From Pirellulales bacterium (lineage in GTDB: Bacteria; Planctomycetota; Planctomycetia; Pirellulales; Lacipirellulaceae): a stretch of 34,533 nt of DNA. Location of the stretch: NCBI GenBank assembly GCA_025935855.1, contig JAICUM010000005.1:1-34533 (forward strand), in the 5' to 3' direction. The notes beneath the pieces are model-generated. The model worked only from the letters and a program-made list of their open reading frames with translations, had not been told where the DNA came from and did no database searches. The position numbers and the translations under genes were made by a program. The number at the start of each line of letters is the position of its first letter. The first letter of the stretch is position 1. This document shows positions 1-10,491 of the stretch, piece after piece.

Positions 1-3000
1 AAGTTCGAGCCCAGGATTTCCGTTTGACCCCCCTCGATATCGACGCCCGCTACAATGTTGTTGGAAATGGCGGCGTTTGAGATGGAAACGCCCATCGGGC
101 TGGCATTCGCCTTGCCCGGCTCGCCGATGCGGATGCCGCGACGGTTATTGTCGAACGTGCCGCCGTTAATCTGCACGTTCGTCAATGTGGCCGGCGTCGC
201 GGTGTAGCTCGTATCGCTTGGGCTGGATCCACGAGCTTTCAACGCCAAGCCGACGCCATTGGTTGACGATGGCGCGAGTGCGTTGCCCGTGACCGTAAGG
301 TTGTTGAAGATCAGGTTCTGATAGTTGCCGCCCTTAAGGTTGATATCAGCGCCGGCATTGACCGCAGAGTTGAAGAACGCATCGTTCCAACCGTTATTGG
401 TAATCGATACGTTCGTGAAGGTGGCGTCGGAAAGCTTTTCGATGTAAAGGCCCTTGGCGGCGTTGTGGTTAAACGTCGCGCCGTTCACGGTGACGTTCGT
501 CACGTTGCTTGCGCCGGGCAACTGCTTCTGGAAGTACCAGCCATAGGTCAGATTGCTGAACTCAGATCCGTTAACGACGTCAAAGTGGCTTAGGCTCGCC
601 GACGACTCGACCCACAGACCGACTTCGCCCTCGGAGCTGTCGGTCGGATTAGTGCCCATCACCTTCACATTGTCGAGCTTCAGATAATCGACCGAATTGC
701 CATCCGGCACGCTGAAGCCGCGTACCCCTGTCGGAGTGACCCGCAGGCCTTGGAGCAACGTGGAATCCGCCATCGTTCCGGACGCGCCGGTAACAACGGT
801 GAAGATGGGCGCCGCGGTCGCATTGCTAATCACCGTGTCGCCGACGCCACTGCCGGCTCCGATGATGTGAACCGACTTATTAACCGTCACGTTCTCGCTG
901 AACGTACCGGCGGCAACATGCACGGTATCGACAACGGCGGAATTGGCGGCGTTGATGGCCGCCTGGATGCTCATCGTGCTGCCGGCGTTATCGAACACGT
1001 AGAAGTTTGTCGGACCGTCGCCGGGGAAGCCGGAATCATCGGCATCCTGGATGTAGCGGTCGTGCCCGTCGATGTGATCCGGGCTGCCGGCCGCGGCGTT
1101 CTGGGCTTGAGCGAGCGTCTGGTAGAAGCGGACGTAACGCGTGTCGTTGGCCCCGCTATTAAACGATTTACCGCTTAGAGCGTAACCAAAGTCGGCCGAC
1201 TGAATGGTCACATCGGCGTTGTCAAGCGGATCATTGCTCCACGTGATCGGGTACGGCATGTTGGTGGCGAAGTTGAACATCTCCAACTGCAAGCCGCCGT
1301 TGGCTGAACTGGATTCGCCGAAGCTGTTCGTCCCCGAGAAGACGATGCCGTTCGTTCCGATGGGCGCGAACTGACCGCTGGTAGCCACCGAGACGCCGGC
1401 CCAGGGATTGTTCAATGTGGTGATGTTGCTGAGCTGAGCGCCCTTGACGTCCGTCAGGAAGATGCCGGCGCCGCCGTTGTCTTGCGACGTGAGGTCATTC
1501 ACGGTGACGTTCGTGACGCCGTGCAGATCAAGACCGGTGCGACGGCTATTGTCGATCGTGACGCCGTCGATCGTCACGCCATCGACAAAATCAACCTTAA
1601 CGCCGTAGCTAGGAAGCGCGGCCGATGGCGTCCGGGTCACGTGAAGATCACGTAGCTCAACATCGTTGGCGCTGATATACACGCCGCCGTTGTTATGGCC
1701 GGCCTTGCCGGTGTAATCGATCGTGGTTCCACCAACGCCATCGCCGGCGCCTAGCACCTTCTGACCGACCTGGCTGATCAACAAATCCTCGGCATACGTG
1801 CCCGCTTCAACATTGATCGTCCAGTTCGCGCTGGCCGCGTCCACGCCGCGCTGAATGCTGGAGTCGGTGGAGGCGGAGAGATCCGGATTTGGTGTCGCCG
1901 GGTTTGTCACGTAGACGTTGTTGGCGACGAATGTCACCAAGCCCTTCGACAGGTCGTCGACCTTGTGGAAGATCTGGTCTTCAATGCGGAAGTTATTGGC
2001 GGTCGGAAATGTGTTGGCGGACTTCAGGGCGTCGAAGCTCGTTGAGCTCTCGTTATCGATGAAGTACTTCGAGGCGCCAAAGACGTTCCCTGAAATGGCG
2101 CCGCCGACAATCGCCACGTCGCCGCCGGTAGCCTCTTCGAGGCGAATATCCGTTTGATTCGCCGTACCAGAGTTGAAGATGTTGCCGGTGATGCCGACGT
2201 TCGCCGTGCGAGCCAGAACGCCTTGCACGAGTACGCCGGTGACAGCCGAGCTGACAGTGTTGCCGCTAATCGTCGCACTTAGATCGACGGCTCCAGGATT
2301 GCCGCCAAGGTCATCGGTCGAAATCTGAATGCCAACGCTATTGGCGTTGACCAGGCCGCTGACCGTGTTGTTTGCGAACGACGCCGAGCCACTCGCGCTC
2401 AACGCCGAGAATGCCGCGAGGCCGGTATTGACGCCGCTCACGACATTGTCGTGAACGCTGACGGCCGCGTTGGTGTTGTAGACAAAGACGCCGCTGCTAT
2501 CAGAGCTGCCAAAGAGAACGCCGCCGCTGATGGTGTTGTCTTTGACCTCGTCTGCCGCGCCGCCGGCGCCGCCACTGTTCGACACTAGAATGCCGGTGTT
2601 TGCGCCGCTAATCGTGTTCGTATCAATGTCCACGCCATCACTCGTCTGAGTGCCGATGGCGTTCACCGCGCTGCTAATGGTGTTGTGATCGATCGTGCCG
2701 TTGCTGTGGAACACCAAAATGCCGAAGGCGTCGCCGCTTGGATTCGTGATGTTCGAGACGGTGTTGTTCGAGACCGTGACCGAGCCCGGCGTCGAGCTGA
2801 AGTTGTTGCCCAGGCGAATGCCACGGTCGGCGAAATTACGCACCGCGTTGTGATGGATGTTGATCCCGGTAAGATCGGGAGATCCATTCGGCGTGGAGGT
2901 GGTGATTCCGACGCTGCCGTCGTTCGCACCCAGCTCTCCATCGATGGTTAGCCCAGCGATTTCCACGCCGCTGACCGTAATCGTGATGGCATTCGAACCG

Positions 3001-6000
3001 CCGGTTGTTGGTTGAAGGACCGAATCGTTCGAACCGTCGCCAGCCGGCGTTCCAGTCGTGCCGCCGCCGACGCCATCGTTGTCGTAGTCCTCGCCGAGGA
3101 TGTGAACCGGCTTGTTGACAACGACGTTTTGACTGTAGCTGCCGTCGTAGACGTAAATCGTGCCGCCATTGGCGACCGCATTGACGGCGTCTTGAATGGT
3201 TGCGAACTCGTCGTAGCCGAAGGCCGTGCCATTGCCCAGCGAATCGCCGCCCGCGCCGTCGGCGTCAACGCCCAGCCCGGTACCGGCCCAGTTGTCGTTG
3301 ACGAACACGACCGAAGCCGGCGGCGTTTGACCCGTCACGGCGTTCGCCGGCGTAAAGAAGACCTGCGTGTATTGCGGGTCATCGGCCGTATGGAAGACAA
3401 CCAGCTCGATCGCACTGGGGACCGCCGTGCCGAATGAGTTGTGACGCGCGTAGACGTTGACGTTGCCGGCCGAATCGAGATTCAGATCGCGAATGGCATA
3501 GTTGCCACTCGGATTGGTTCCACCCGGAACGCCCGTATAGCCCGAAAGATCATTGCCCCCGGTGCTGTTGCCCAGACCGGTCGGGTCGCCGTCGGTCCCG
3601 AAATCGGAACCGGCGTCGACGATCGCGCTATTCTGAACATCAATGCCAATTTGGTTGGAGCGTAGATCGTTGTTTTGAATCTTTGCTTTGGCGCTGCTGC
3701 TGGTAGCCAATACGCCGACGCCGCCGCCGGTGATTGAATTGGAATCGATGACCGCATTGCCGCCTGTCACCAGCACGCCGGCATCGTAGTTAGAAACTGT
3801 ATTCGCCTGACCTAGTGAAGGACCGCCAATAGTGGCGCCAGCCAAAGCCCCGTCGACCTGAATCGCGCCGCCTGCAGAGCTCGAGAACGTATTGCCTTGA
3901 ATGACATTGCCGCCGGCGGTGACATAAAGATCCACCACGCCCGCACCCAGTGTCGAGCTGTTAAACATGTTGCCGGTGATCGTGTTGTTGGCGCCACGAG
4001 CGCGAAGGCTGTTGCCAAAGCGATTCGTCGTGCCCGAGAAGCTGTTGTCGGTGAACGTGGAGTTCAACGCGTCAATGGTTACCAACGTGTTGCCTTGCTC
4101 GTGCGGAGCCACCGGATTTCCGGAGTTGTCCGTCAAGCTTGTGCCGCCGGCGACGCCGGTAATCTGATTGTTCGTAAAGGTAATGTCATGGGCCGACGTC
4201 GTTCCGGTGCCGGAGCCCATCACCACGAGCTGGCGTGGCACATTGGGCAACGTGAATTGGACGCTTGAGTTGGTCCCGGCGGGGTTTGGACCGACAAAGG
4301 TCTGCCCTGAGAAGATATTATTGTCGATCGTGAAATTGAAGATGCTCTGACCCGACTCGGTCAGCAGGCCTTCATCGCCGGCGGCCACAATCTCGTTGTA
4401 GCGGATGTCGGCGCCGCTATGCCCGCCCTGGAAGTACAGCGCCGCGTTCTCAACGCCGGGATTGCCATTGTCGATGCCAATGATTTTGAAGCCATTGCCG
4501 GTCAAGCTGCCAATGTTCACATCGGTCGTGCCACCGGTGACCACAATCGTGCCCAAGGCGCCAACGCCGGAAATGCCCTGGATGGTCGTGCTGCCGCGGC
4601 CGACATTGGACACCAGCGTAAGGTTCTTGTTAAGCGTTATGTTTTCGGTAAACGTGCCCGCTTCGACGTTGACGGTAAAGCCAGCTGGTCCAGCGGCGTC
4701 GACGCCGCGTTGGATGCTGGAATCCGTATCCGTCGAGCCGGCCGAAGCTGTGCCGGGCGCCGTGACGTACACGTTGTTGGCGACCCACGTGATCAGACCC
4801 GCCGCGGTATTGCCGGCATCCACCTGGTGGAACATGTAGTCTTCGATGCGGAAGTTGTCGGTATCAGTTGGCGTAGCCGGAGTCAGTGCGACATCGAGCG
4901 CTTCGTACGTCGTGCCGGTCGTGGTGGACAGATCGATTGGCGTAGCGGCTCGATTGTCGATGAAGTAGGTGTTGCCGCCAAACTGGTTGCCATTGGCGAA
5001 GGTCACGACGCCCGCGTCCGAGTCGATGCGAACGTCAACGTCATTGTCGGTCCCATCGGCTGGACCATTGAAATTATTGCTCGTGAGTGTGCCGGCGCTG
5101 CTGTTGCGGAAGCGAATGCCGATGTCATTGTCGAAAATGTGAGTGCTGGAGATCGTCGCCGTTCCACCGTTCACGTCGATGCCAATGTGGTTGCCGTGAA
5201 TTGAGAGCAGATTATTCGTGACGTCCGCGCTGGCATCAGCGCCGCTCACCAGGATGGCCGTGCCTCCTCCCGTCGAGATATCCGTATTGTTGGTGATGTT
5301 GGCATGCACGGTGACGCTTGGACCGGCGAGCGCGTCGTCAATCATCACGCCGGTTCCGCCTGCGGCGGTCGTAATCGAGACGTTGTTGAGAGTCAAAATC
5401 GCATTAGAAGGAGCGGCTCCAAACGGCCCGGTCGTTTCGTTGTTCGTCAGCAGCACGCCCGTGGCATAGCCGGAAATGGCGCCGCCGACGCCGCCGTTGA
5501 TGGTGACGTTCATCACGTCGTTCGCCGTGCCGTCCCACGCGTACACGCCCACGTCGCCAGCGCCGGTGCCCGTCAGACTGTTCGGCCCAATGGTCGTAGC
5601 TCCGTCAACCGACCACAGCAACAGGCCGGTGCCGCCGTTGCCCGTGGTGATCGTATTGCCGGTCACCGTGACGCTTGCGGAGGTGCTGATTTCGTTGAGC
5701 GCGATGCCATTGGTCGCGTTGATCACGTTGCCCGTAATGGCTGTGCTGCTAGGAGCCGTCGGGTACAGCTGGATTGCCGTGATGCCGGTGGTAGCATTGG
5801 TTACGTTGTTGTCTGTGATTGATGACAACGCACTAAACGCCAAGATGCCGTCGCCGGAATAGAACGAATCGGGGGTCGCCGTGCCGATATTGCGAATGTC
5901 ATTCTGGCTGACCGTGCCGCCGACAGGCGCGGAGCCGGCGTTCACCCAGCTCTGAATGCCGCGGCGGTAGGTGTTCAAAACGCGGTTGTTCAGAACCTGG

Positions 6001-8336
6001 GCGCTATCGGCGTCAATAACGATGCCCCGTGCGGCGTTGCTATCGGCACCGCCCAAAGCCGGCGTGCCGCCGGAAATGGCCGTGTTATCGCCATCAACGG
6101 TGAAGCCATCGACCGTTACGTTCGGCGCAGTAATGGTTACCAAGCCTAATACTTCGTCGGGCGTCGGGGAGGTGATGATGGACTCGGCCGCCACGCGGCC
6201 ACGAGCGTCGGCTCCGAATTGGGAGCCGAGCAGCCGCAGGGCCTGGTTAACGTCGACCTTCTCGGCGTAAGTCCCGGCGGTGACGTCGACGGTGCGGGCG
6301 CTGCCCGTTTGGGCGCCGTCGGCAATGTCGTCGACGCCTTCTTGAATGCGGCCGACCGGACCGGTTTGAGCGCCTCGCCAAGTGACATGCAAGTGCGAGA
6401 AGTCGCCTTGGAAGCCGACGCTAGGCTGTACCGCTGCCGGTGCATCTAAGAAAGGCGTAACGTCGACGGCGCCTTCAGTCTTGCCGACCACTGCGGTGTC
6501 ACTGGTGGTCCCCCACCAGTTCGCGGAAGCATTCACGGTCTTCGACGTCGTCGCGTTGGTGACCGCATGTGGCCCAGTCACGCTGGAGAAGTCGCTGTCT
6601 GTGACGCTCACGTTGGCATTCGAGGTCGCCAAAACGCCGCGTGTGCTGTTAGTCGGAGGCCCTGAGGTCGTGAAGCGGCTGGTGCCGATGTTCACGAGGC
6701 CGTCGGAAGCCAACACGCCCGCGCTGCCGCCAGCATTCACGCTGAATTCGCTGTGGTCCACGGTCGCGGTGGCGCCAGCTCCGCCAACGTTGAGTCCAAA
6801 GACAGAAACGTTCTGAATCCGCGTATGCGACATCGTGAGGTCGCCGTCGTTCGTGCCGCTGCCGTCAACGTTGACGCCCGTGAGTCCGCCCCCCACCATT
6901 CCGCCGTCCACGACGCTATTGGTGAGGTTCAGGGTTCCCTTAACATCGACGACGATTCCCGCAAAACCAGTGTATTGAATGCTAAGTTGGTCGATGTGAG
7001 CCGAGACGTTGTCGTCGACAGAAACGACCGGAGTTGCACTAGAGCTAAGCGAGATCGCGTCGCCGCTGGCGTCTTCGCCGTAGATGTTTACGTTCTTATT
7101 GACGTCGATCGAGCCTGTATAACTCCCCGCCAACACATGGATCGTTCCCCCGGTTGCCACTGCGCTAAGCGCGTCGCCGATCGACGAAAACGCGTTGTAG
7201 CCGAAGGTCTTGCCTGATACCGCGTCGTCACCGGCGCCGGTGTCCGAGGTGACGCTAGCGCCATTGGACGGCGAAGCTGGCAACCACGTGTCATTGACCC
7301 AAACGTCCGTGGGCGCTGGATCGAAGTCGAAGGTCGTCGGAGCCGTCGCGACGGTGTCGATTGTGACGTTGTCCAGGTTTCCAACGAAATTGCCCCAATC
7401 ACCTGGGCCTCCGGCGCCAGAAAGAACGCGCACCCCGCCAAGGGCGCCATCATTCATGATTTTTGCATTGGGGAACGCCGCGATAATGGCGCTCAACGGC
7501 TTGACGCCGGTCCCAGGTGTGGCGCCAGCCGTACTGTTGTTGGCCCACCAGCCTCCGTCTAATGCGTCCCACGTCTGCCACGTGCTTAACTGCAAAGAGG
7601 GCTGGGGATTCGACGGAAAGAAGCTGGAGTCTTGATAAACGGGCTCGAAGAAAATGCGATCGTCTTCGACGTTATCGTTGTTCAAGTCGAGAATCAGGCT
7701 CATGTACGGCGCCTGTCCGCCATTGCCCATGGTTCCCGAGTTCCCGCCGTTATTCTGTTCCACAAAAGTGCTATAGCTGAGGGACTCAACATCGCTCAGA
7801 AGAGTGCCCGAGTAGTTCGGATTGCGCAGCATCGCATAATCATCGCCGCTTCCGCTGATTCTAAACTCGGCGCTTCCCGAACCCAACGGAGGGGTTGCCG
7901 GACCCGATTCAACAACAACGCTGGGGGCTGGCGAGTTAGGGTTATTGTCCGATGCGGTGAACTGCCATCCGTTCGCAAGATTCGGCGTCACCGTGACGGA
8001 CAGCATCTGCCGCGATTCCAGCGACTCAAGCCCCAGCGAGCGAGCGCCAAGCGGCAGACTGACAAACGAGCTGCGGCGGAAGCCGCGGCCCAACCCGGCA
8101 AACAAACTGGTCATTGCGGCGAAGATAGACCCAAACCGCGACACGTTCAGCGGCACGAACCGAACGAACGACTGCCGATAGCGGCTCACACGGTCGGTGC
8201 GCTTGGCGCGAATCGCCAGCAGTCGCTCCTCGGAGCGGAAGCTCGCCCGCTCAGCCCGTTCGCGAATTTGGGCGGCCTTGGCGGCCCGGCGCTTGGGAGC
8301 GGAACCACTGCGGAAGCTAAAACGATTGCGTGCCAT
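1..8336 (-). CDS. Giant right-handed beta-helix surface protein, partial (C-terminus outside window)
   Basis: This is one uninterrupted minus-strand frame of over 2,778 codons, running off the left edge. The ATG at 8336 follows a GGAG ribosome site at 8344-8347 (7-nt spacer). The N-terminus is basic, with a weak hydrophobic stretch near residues 68-82. At residues 103-113 it carries LESLESRQMLS, which resembles the LEPR-XLL motif of large planctomycete exported proteins. After a beta-sandwich-like region (about 115-350), the rest is Asn/Thr/Gly/Val-rich parallel beta-helix sequence with many N-x-I and N-x-V turns and an NWWG motif near residue 607. Helix-opening modules recur near residues 380, 680, 1207, 1710, 2163 and 2460, each reading roughly SIQ-x-AV-x-A followed by V-x-AG-x-Y/F. 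It is probably secreted or cell-surface. The function (adhesion or glycan binding) is inferred only from the fold. Plus-strand frames over this gene are shadows. Confidence 0.9.
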   Translation of the reverse strand, partial: MARNRFSFRSGSAPKRRAAKAAQIRERAERASFRSEERLLAIRAKRTDRVSRYRQSFVRFVPLNVSRFGSIFAAMTSLFAGLGRGFRRSSFVSLPLGARSLGLESLESRQMLSVTVTPNLANGWQFTASDNNPNSPAPSVVVESGPATPPLGSGSAEFRISGSGDDYAMLRNPNYSGTLLSDVESLSYSTFVEQNNGGNSGTMGNGGQAPYMSLILDLNNDNVEDDRIFFEPVYQDSSFFPSNPQPSLQLSTWQTWDALDGGWWANNSTAGATPGTGVKPLSAIIAAFPNAKIMNDGALGGVRVLSGAGGPGDWGNFVGNLDNVTIDTVATAPTTFDFDPAPTDVWVNDTWLPASPSNGASVTSDTGAGDDAVSGKTFGYNAFSSIGDALSAVATGGTIHVLAGSYTGSIDVNKNVNIYGEDASGDAISLSSSATPVVSVDDNVSAHIDQLSIQYTGFAGIVVDVKGTLNLTNSVVDGGMVGGGLTGVNVDGSGTNDGDLTMSHTRIQNVSVFGLNVGGAGATATVDHSEFSVNAGGSAGVLASDGLVNIGTSRFTTSGPPTNSTRGVLATSNANVSVTDSDFSSVTGPHAVTNATTSKTVNASANWWGTTSDTAVVGKTEGAVDVTPFLDAPAAVQPSVGFQGDFSHLHVTWRGAQTGPVGRIQEGVDDIADGAQTGSARTVDVTAGTYAEKVDVNQALRLLGSQFGADARGRVAAESIITSPTPDEVLGLVTITAPNVTVDGFTVDGDNTAISGGTPALGGADSNAARGIVIDADSAQVLNNRVLNTYRRGIQSWVNAGSAPVGGTVSQNDIRNIGTATPDSFYSGDGILAFSALSSITDNNVTNATTGITAIQLYPTAPSSTAITGNVINATNGIALNEISTSASVTVTGNTITTGNGGTGLLLWSVDGATTIGPNSLTGTGAGDVGVYAWDGTANDVMNVTINGGVGGAISGYATGVLLTNNETTGPFGAAPSNAILTLNNVSITTAAGGTGVMIDDALAGPSVTVHANITNNTDISTGGGTAILVSGADASADVTNNLLSIHGNHIGIDVNGGTATISSTHIFDNDIGIRFRNSSAGTLTSNNFNGPADGTDNDVDVRIDSDAGVVTFANGNQFGGNTYFIDNRAATPIDLSTTTGTTYEALDVALTPATPTDTDNFRIEDYMFHQVDAGNTAAGLITWVANNVYVTAPGTASAGSTDTDSSIQRGVDAAGPAGFTVNVEAGTFTENITLNKNLTLVSNVGRGSTTIQGISGVGALGTIVVTGGTTDVNIGSLTGNGFKIIGIDNGNPGVENAALYFQGGHSGADIRYNEIVAAGDEGLLTESGQSIFNFTIDNNIFSGQTFVGPNPAGTNSSVQFTLPNVPRQLVVMGSGTGTTSAHDITFTNNQITGVAGGTSLTDNSGNPVAPHEQGNTLVTIDALNSTFTDNSFSGTTNRFGNSLRARGANNTITGNMFNSSTLGAGVVDLYVTAGGNVIQGNTFSSSAGGAIQVDGALAGATIGGPSLGQANTVSNYDAGVLVTGGNAVIDSNSITGGGVGVLATSSSAKAKIQNNDLRSNQIGIDVQNSAIVDAGSDFGTDGDPTGLGNSTGGNDLSGYTGVPGGTNPSGNYAIRDLNLDSAGNVNVYARHNSFGTAVPSAIELVVFHTADDPQYTQVFFTPANAVTGQTPPASVVFVNDNWAGTGLGVDADGAGGDSLGNGTAFGYDEFATIQDAVNAVANGGTIYVYDGSYSQNVVVNKPVHILGEDYDNDGVGGGTTGTPAGDGSNDSVLQPTTGGSNAITITVSGVEIAGLTIDGELGANDGSVGITTSTPNGSPDLTGINIHHNAVRNFADRGIRLGNNFSSTPGSVTVSNNTVSNITNPSGDAFGILVFHSNGTIDHNTISSAVNAIGTQTSDGVDIDTNTISGANTGILVSNSGGAGGAADEVKDNTISGGVLFGSSDSSGVFVYNTNAAVSVHDNVVSGVNTGLAAFSALSASGSASFANNTVSGLVNANSVGIQISTDDLGGNPGAVDLSATISGNTVSSAVTGVLVQGVLARTANVGITGNIFNSGTANQTDIRLEEATGGDVAIVGGAISGNVFGASKYFIDNESSTSFDALKSANTFPTANNFRIEDQIFHKVDDLSKGLVTFVANNVYVTNPATPNPDLSASTDSSIQRGVDAASANWTINVEAGTYAEDLLISQVGQKVLGAGDGVGGTTIDYTGKAGHNNGGVYISANDVELRDLHVTRTPSAALPSYGVKVDFVDGVTIDGVTIDNSRRTGLDLHGVTNVTVNDLTSQDNGGAGIFLTDVKGAQLSNITTLNNPWAGVSVATSGQFAPIGTNGIVFSGTNSFGESSSANGGLQLEMFNFATNMPYPITWSNDPLDNADVTIQSADFGYALSGKSFNSGANDTRYVRFYQTLAQAQNAAAGSPDHIDGHDRYIQDADDSGFPGDGPTNFYVFDNAGSTMSIQAAINAANSAVVDTVHVAAGTFSENVTVNKSVHIIGAGSGVGDTVISNATAAPIFTVVTGASGTMADSTLLQGLRVTPTGVRGFSVPDGNSVDYLKLDNVKVMGTNPTDSSEGEVGLWVESSASLSHFDVVNGSEFSNLTYGWYFQKQLPGASNVTNVTVNGATFNHNAAKGLYIEKLSDATFTNVSITNNGWNDAFFNSAVNAGADINLKGGNYQNLIFNNLTVTGNALAPSSTNGVGLALKARGSSPSDTSYTATPATLTNVQINGGTFDNNRRGIRIGEPGKANASPMGVSISNAAISNNIVAGVDIEGGQTEILGSN

Positions 8337-8578
8337 CGCGCGACTCCAGATGATCGCCGCCGAGCTGGTTTCTTCCGTCCTCGCGACGCCGGCCGCTCAA
8401 ACGGCCGGCCGACGAAGCTCGGGGAAAACCATCCGACGAACTAAATAGGAACTAAGGAATTGTCTAAATGAGATGCGAGTACTGATTCAACAGATCAACC
8501 GACAAAGCAAAACAAATCAATTGCCAATCTCTGCCATGTTCTGAGCTTGCCGCGGCCAATACTCAGTCAACGAGAAGC

Positions 8579-8597
8579 CCTGCGAATCCTTCGCAGG
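8579..8597 (-). terminator. Hairpin just downstream of the DUF3467 gene
   Basis: This is a perfect 8-bp inverted repeat (CCTGCGAA / TTCGCAGG) with a 3-nt loop, starting 7 nt past the stop codon at 8604. The sequence that follows on the minus strand is not a clean U-tract, so it could be a weak or Rho-assisted terminator, or an mRNA 3' stabiliser. Confidence 0.4.
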
Positions 8598-8603
8598 AGC
8601 TGA

Positions 8604-8996
8604 CTAACCCTGGGCGTTGCTGCGGCCGACGACGCGCTTGTTGACGTCGGTCTCGAGCACGCCAAACGCCTGTTCGTGCCGCTGCACAGAAAGGTGCAGG
8701 GCGTGCAGCAGGCGTTTCGCGGTGAAGTAGTTGGTGACGATCCGCTGCGTGAGAGTGACCGGCTCCTCGGCCACTCCGAATGGCTGCGAATTCAGCCCGA
8801 AGTCGATGATGAGCTCTTCAGGCGTGCCGGTGACGCGGCAAAAGTTGGCGTAGGACGCCGCCTGAAGGTGCTTGTCATCAACGCCGACGCCGCGCTGTGG
8901 CCCCGCCGCGTGCTGCGGCGCGGCGGCTGACAACTCGGTAGGTTCTTTTTCTGATTTACTTGAAGGTGGTGTCTTCGTCTTAGTTGCTTCGCTCAT
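8604..8996 (-). CDS. DUF3467 family protein
   Basis: This 130-residue protein has a disordered Ser/Thr/Lys/Glu/Pro-rich first 40 residues. A compact domain follows, of the pattern YANFCRV...EELIIDFG, then VTLTQRIVTNYFTAKRLLHAL, then a final HEQAFG. This is the layout I associate with DUF3467: a YAN motif, a DFG-like strand, a conserved Arg before a helix, and an FG end. The biochemical role of the family is not known to me. The gene stands alone between the beta-helix gene and the LuxR regulator, both on the same strand, with 267 bp separating it from the former and about 250 bp from the latter. A hairpin follows its stop codon. No signal peptide or membrane segment is visible, so it is probably cytoplasmic. 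Confidence 0.75.
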   Translation of the reverse strand: MSEATKTKTPPSSKSEKEPTELSAAAPQHAAGPQRGVGVDDKHLQAASYANFCRVTGTPEELIIDFGLNSQPFGVAEEPVTLTQRIVTNYFTAKRLLHALHLSVQRHEQAFGVLETDVNKRVVGRSNAQG

Positions 8997-9244
8997 GAAG
9001 GTTCACTTAGATCCTTGAAAAGTGGCCAAGGCGCTAGTCAGTGCTCTACCCGTCTCCGCGATTGCCTGGAGCAACCTGGCGCCACGCATGCAGAGTCCTT
9101 GCCAAGCCGTAAACTATCCTAAGAACGACCAGTCCCCTCAATTCCCATAAACGAGGGGATCGGGTCAATCCTTCGACTCGAACAATTCGGAAATCTCGTT
9201 TGGTGCATCAATGTGCGCACTTCGGACGCAAAATGCAAGTAAGT

Positions 9245-10027
9245 TCAGCTCTGACCTGTCACATACATCGCCAATAACTCCGCACGGCTACTCACGTTAA
9301 GCTTCCTGTAAATTACTTTCAGGTAGTCCGCCACCGTGTGCTCGCTGAGGGTGAGCTTGCGGGCGACCTGCTTACGCGAATCGCCTCCCAGCAGCAGCAG
9401 CATCACCTGGCGCTCCCGTGGAGAAAGCCCTGCCGCCCCATTGCGGCAGCCCTTCGTTTCGCCACAAGGATGCAACCAGGAAACGTTCGGGTACAACACC
9501 TCGACCACGGCCCGATCTCGGGCCGAGAACGGAGGCCGCCCAAGCCGGCGGTGGAACCGCACGCCGCTGTAGCTTCCGTCCGAAAGCGGACAAATAGAGC
9601 ATAAAAACTGATCAAACCCCGCCGCGTGCCACGCCTTTCCGGCCTCGCAGCCGGCCCATTCTTCATCGGAAAACAGCTGATCCCGCGAATGGGTCAGGCA
9701 TTGGTTTTTCTTGAGCGCCTCGTTGATCACGCCCGTGATCATCGACTGCAGCGAGGGATGCGTGATCAGCTTGAGCATCTCGACGCGTTCGTGGCTGTCG
9801 TCCCAGCCGCCGTCCAGCAGCCGCACGGCCATCGTGTCGTTAGGGGCTTCGGCGTTGATTTCGCCCACGCCCCAGATCCAGGCGTCCGACTCGATTAAGT
9901 CGTTCAACCCGTCGAAAAAAGCTCGCTTTCGAGCCGCGATGGTGCGGTCAATCAACGGGTCGCCGGCCGCGGAGAGCAATCGAACTAGCGCGCCCAGATC
10001 CGTGCCATTGAAAGAAGGCGCCTTCAT
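9245..10027 (-). CDS. LuxR-type helix-turn-helix transcriptional regulator
   Basis: This is a 260-residue protein if it starts at ATG 10027 (MKAPSFNGTD). The open frame continues upstream to 10273, but that extension is basic and low in recognisable structure, so I prefer the internal start; no strong ribosome site separates the two. The C-terminal 60 residues are a clear LuxR/GerE helix-turn-helix: LSPRERQVMLLLLGGDSRKQ, then LTLSEHTVADYLKVIYRKLNV. The N-terminal 190 residues look like a GAF- or PAS-like sensor, with several Cys residues (FLCSICPLSDG, HPCGETKGC) that might bind metal or sense redox state. There is no receiver domain with a phospho-acceptor Asp. Planctomycetes carry many such solo LuxR regulators. 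Target genes cannot be read from the sequence. Confidence 0.85.
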   Translation of the reverse strand: MKAPSFNGTDLGALVRLLSAAGDPLIDRTIAARKRAFFDGLNDLIESDAWIWGVGEINAEAPNDTMAVRLLDGGWDDSHERVEMLKLITHPSLQSMITGVINEALKKNQCLTHSRDQLFSDEEWAGCEAGKAWHAAGFDQFLCSICPLSDGSYSGVRFHRRLGRPPFSARDRAVVEVLYPNVSWLHPCGETKGCRNGAAGLSPRERQVMLLLLGGDSRKQVARKLTLSEHTVADYLKVIYRKLNVSSRAELLAMYVTGQS

Positions 10028-10491
10028 CGACAAATCAGCGAAACGACATGGCGCGCAATAACAAGAGTCGCCGCGCTCGACGCCAGCACGAGCGGGCAAC
10101 GTAGACCACTTAGGGGAGAACCGTAAAAGCAGCGGCTTTGCCGCCACTCGCGCGACTCTTTTTTTTGTCGGTTTTCTCAGGATGATGAGCTCAAAGGCGC
10201 CGGTAGCCGCCGCAAGTCGCGCAACTGCACTGCTTAAGGTCATGTCCAGTGTTGGCGCACGGACCGCCGGCACAACCCCCGCGCTTGTGGGATTCTAAGC
10301 GTCTTACCGCGTCGTAATACTCGCGGCACGCCGACCAATGTGCTCTTGCCTCATGGACATTGGTCGCGCCTCGGCACAACCCCGCAAGCCCATCTTGCAC
10401 GCCCATTCAGCTCGGCAATTCGATCCACGCAACCAGTAGTCTGAGCCTCCGGCCTGGGACCGCCAGTAATCAAGCCGAAGCTCCGCTGGGG
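10028..10491. other. Gene-poor stretch upstream of an orphan terminator
   Basis: I see no convincing protein gene here. The open frames have no ribosome site and no recognisable protein character. The stretch contains a run of seven T at about 10157-10163. It has a perfect 10-bp inverted repeat (CGACCAATGT at 10332-10341 with ACATTGGTCG at 10357-10366). It also has a 12-bp direct repeat, CGGCACAACCCC, at 10268-10279 and 10372-10383. It includes the upstream region of the LuxR gene and possibly a plus-strand small RNA. Confidence 0.5.

Noticed and set aside
750-7780. Many plus-strand frames of 60-270 codons opposite the beta-helix gene
   Set aside because: They lie antisense to one continuous minus-strand frame, have no ribosome sites, and their Arg/Val/Asp-rich text mirrors the codon pattern of the real gene.
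9134-9160. TCCCCTC/GAGGGGA inverted repeat downstream of the LuxR gene
   Set aside because: The stem is only 7 bp with a 13-nt loop and no U-tract, too weak to call a terminator.
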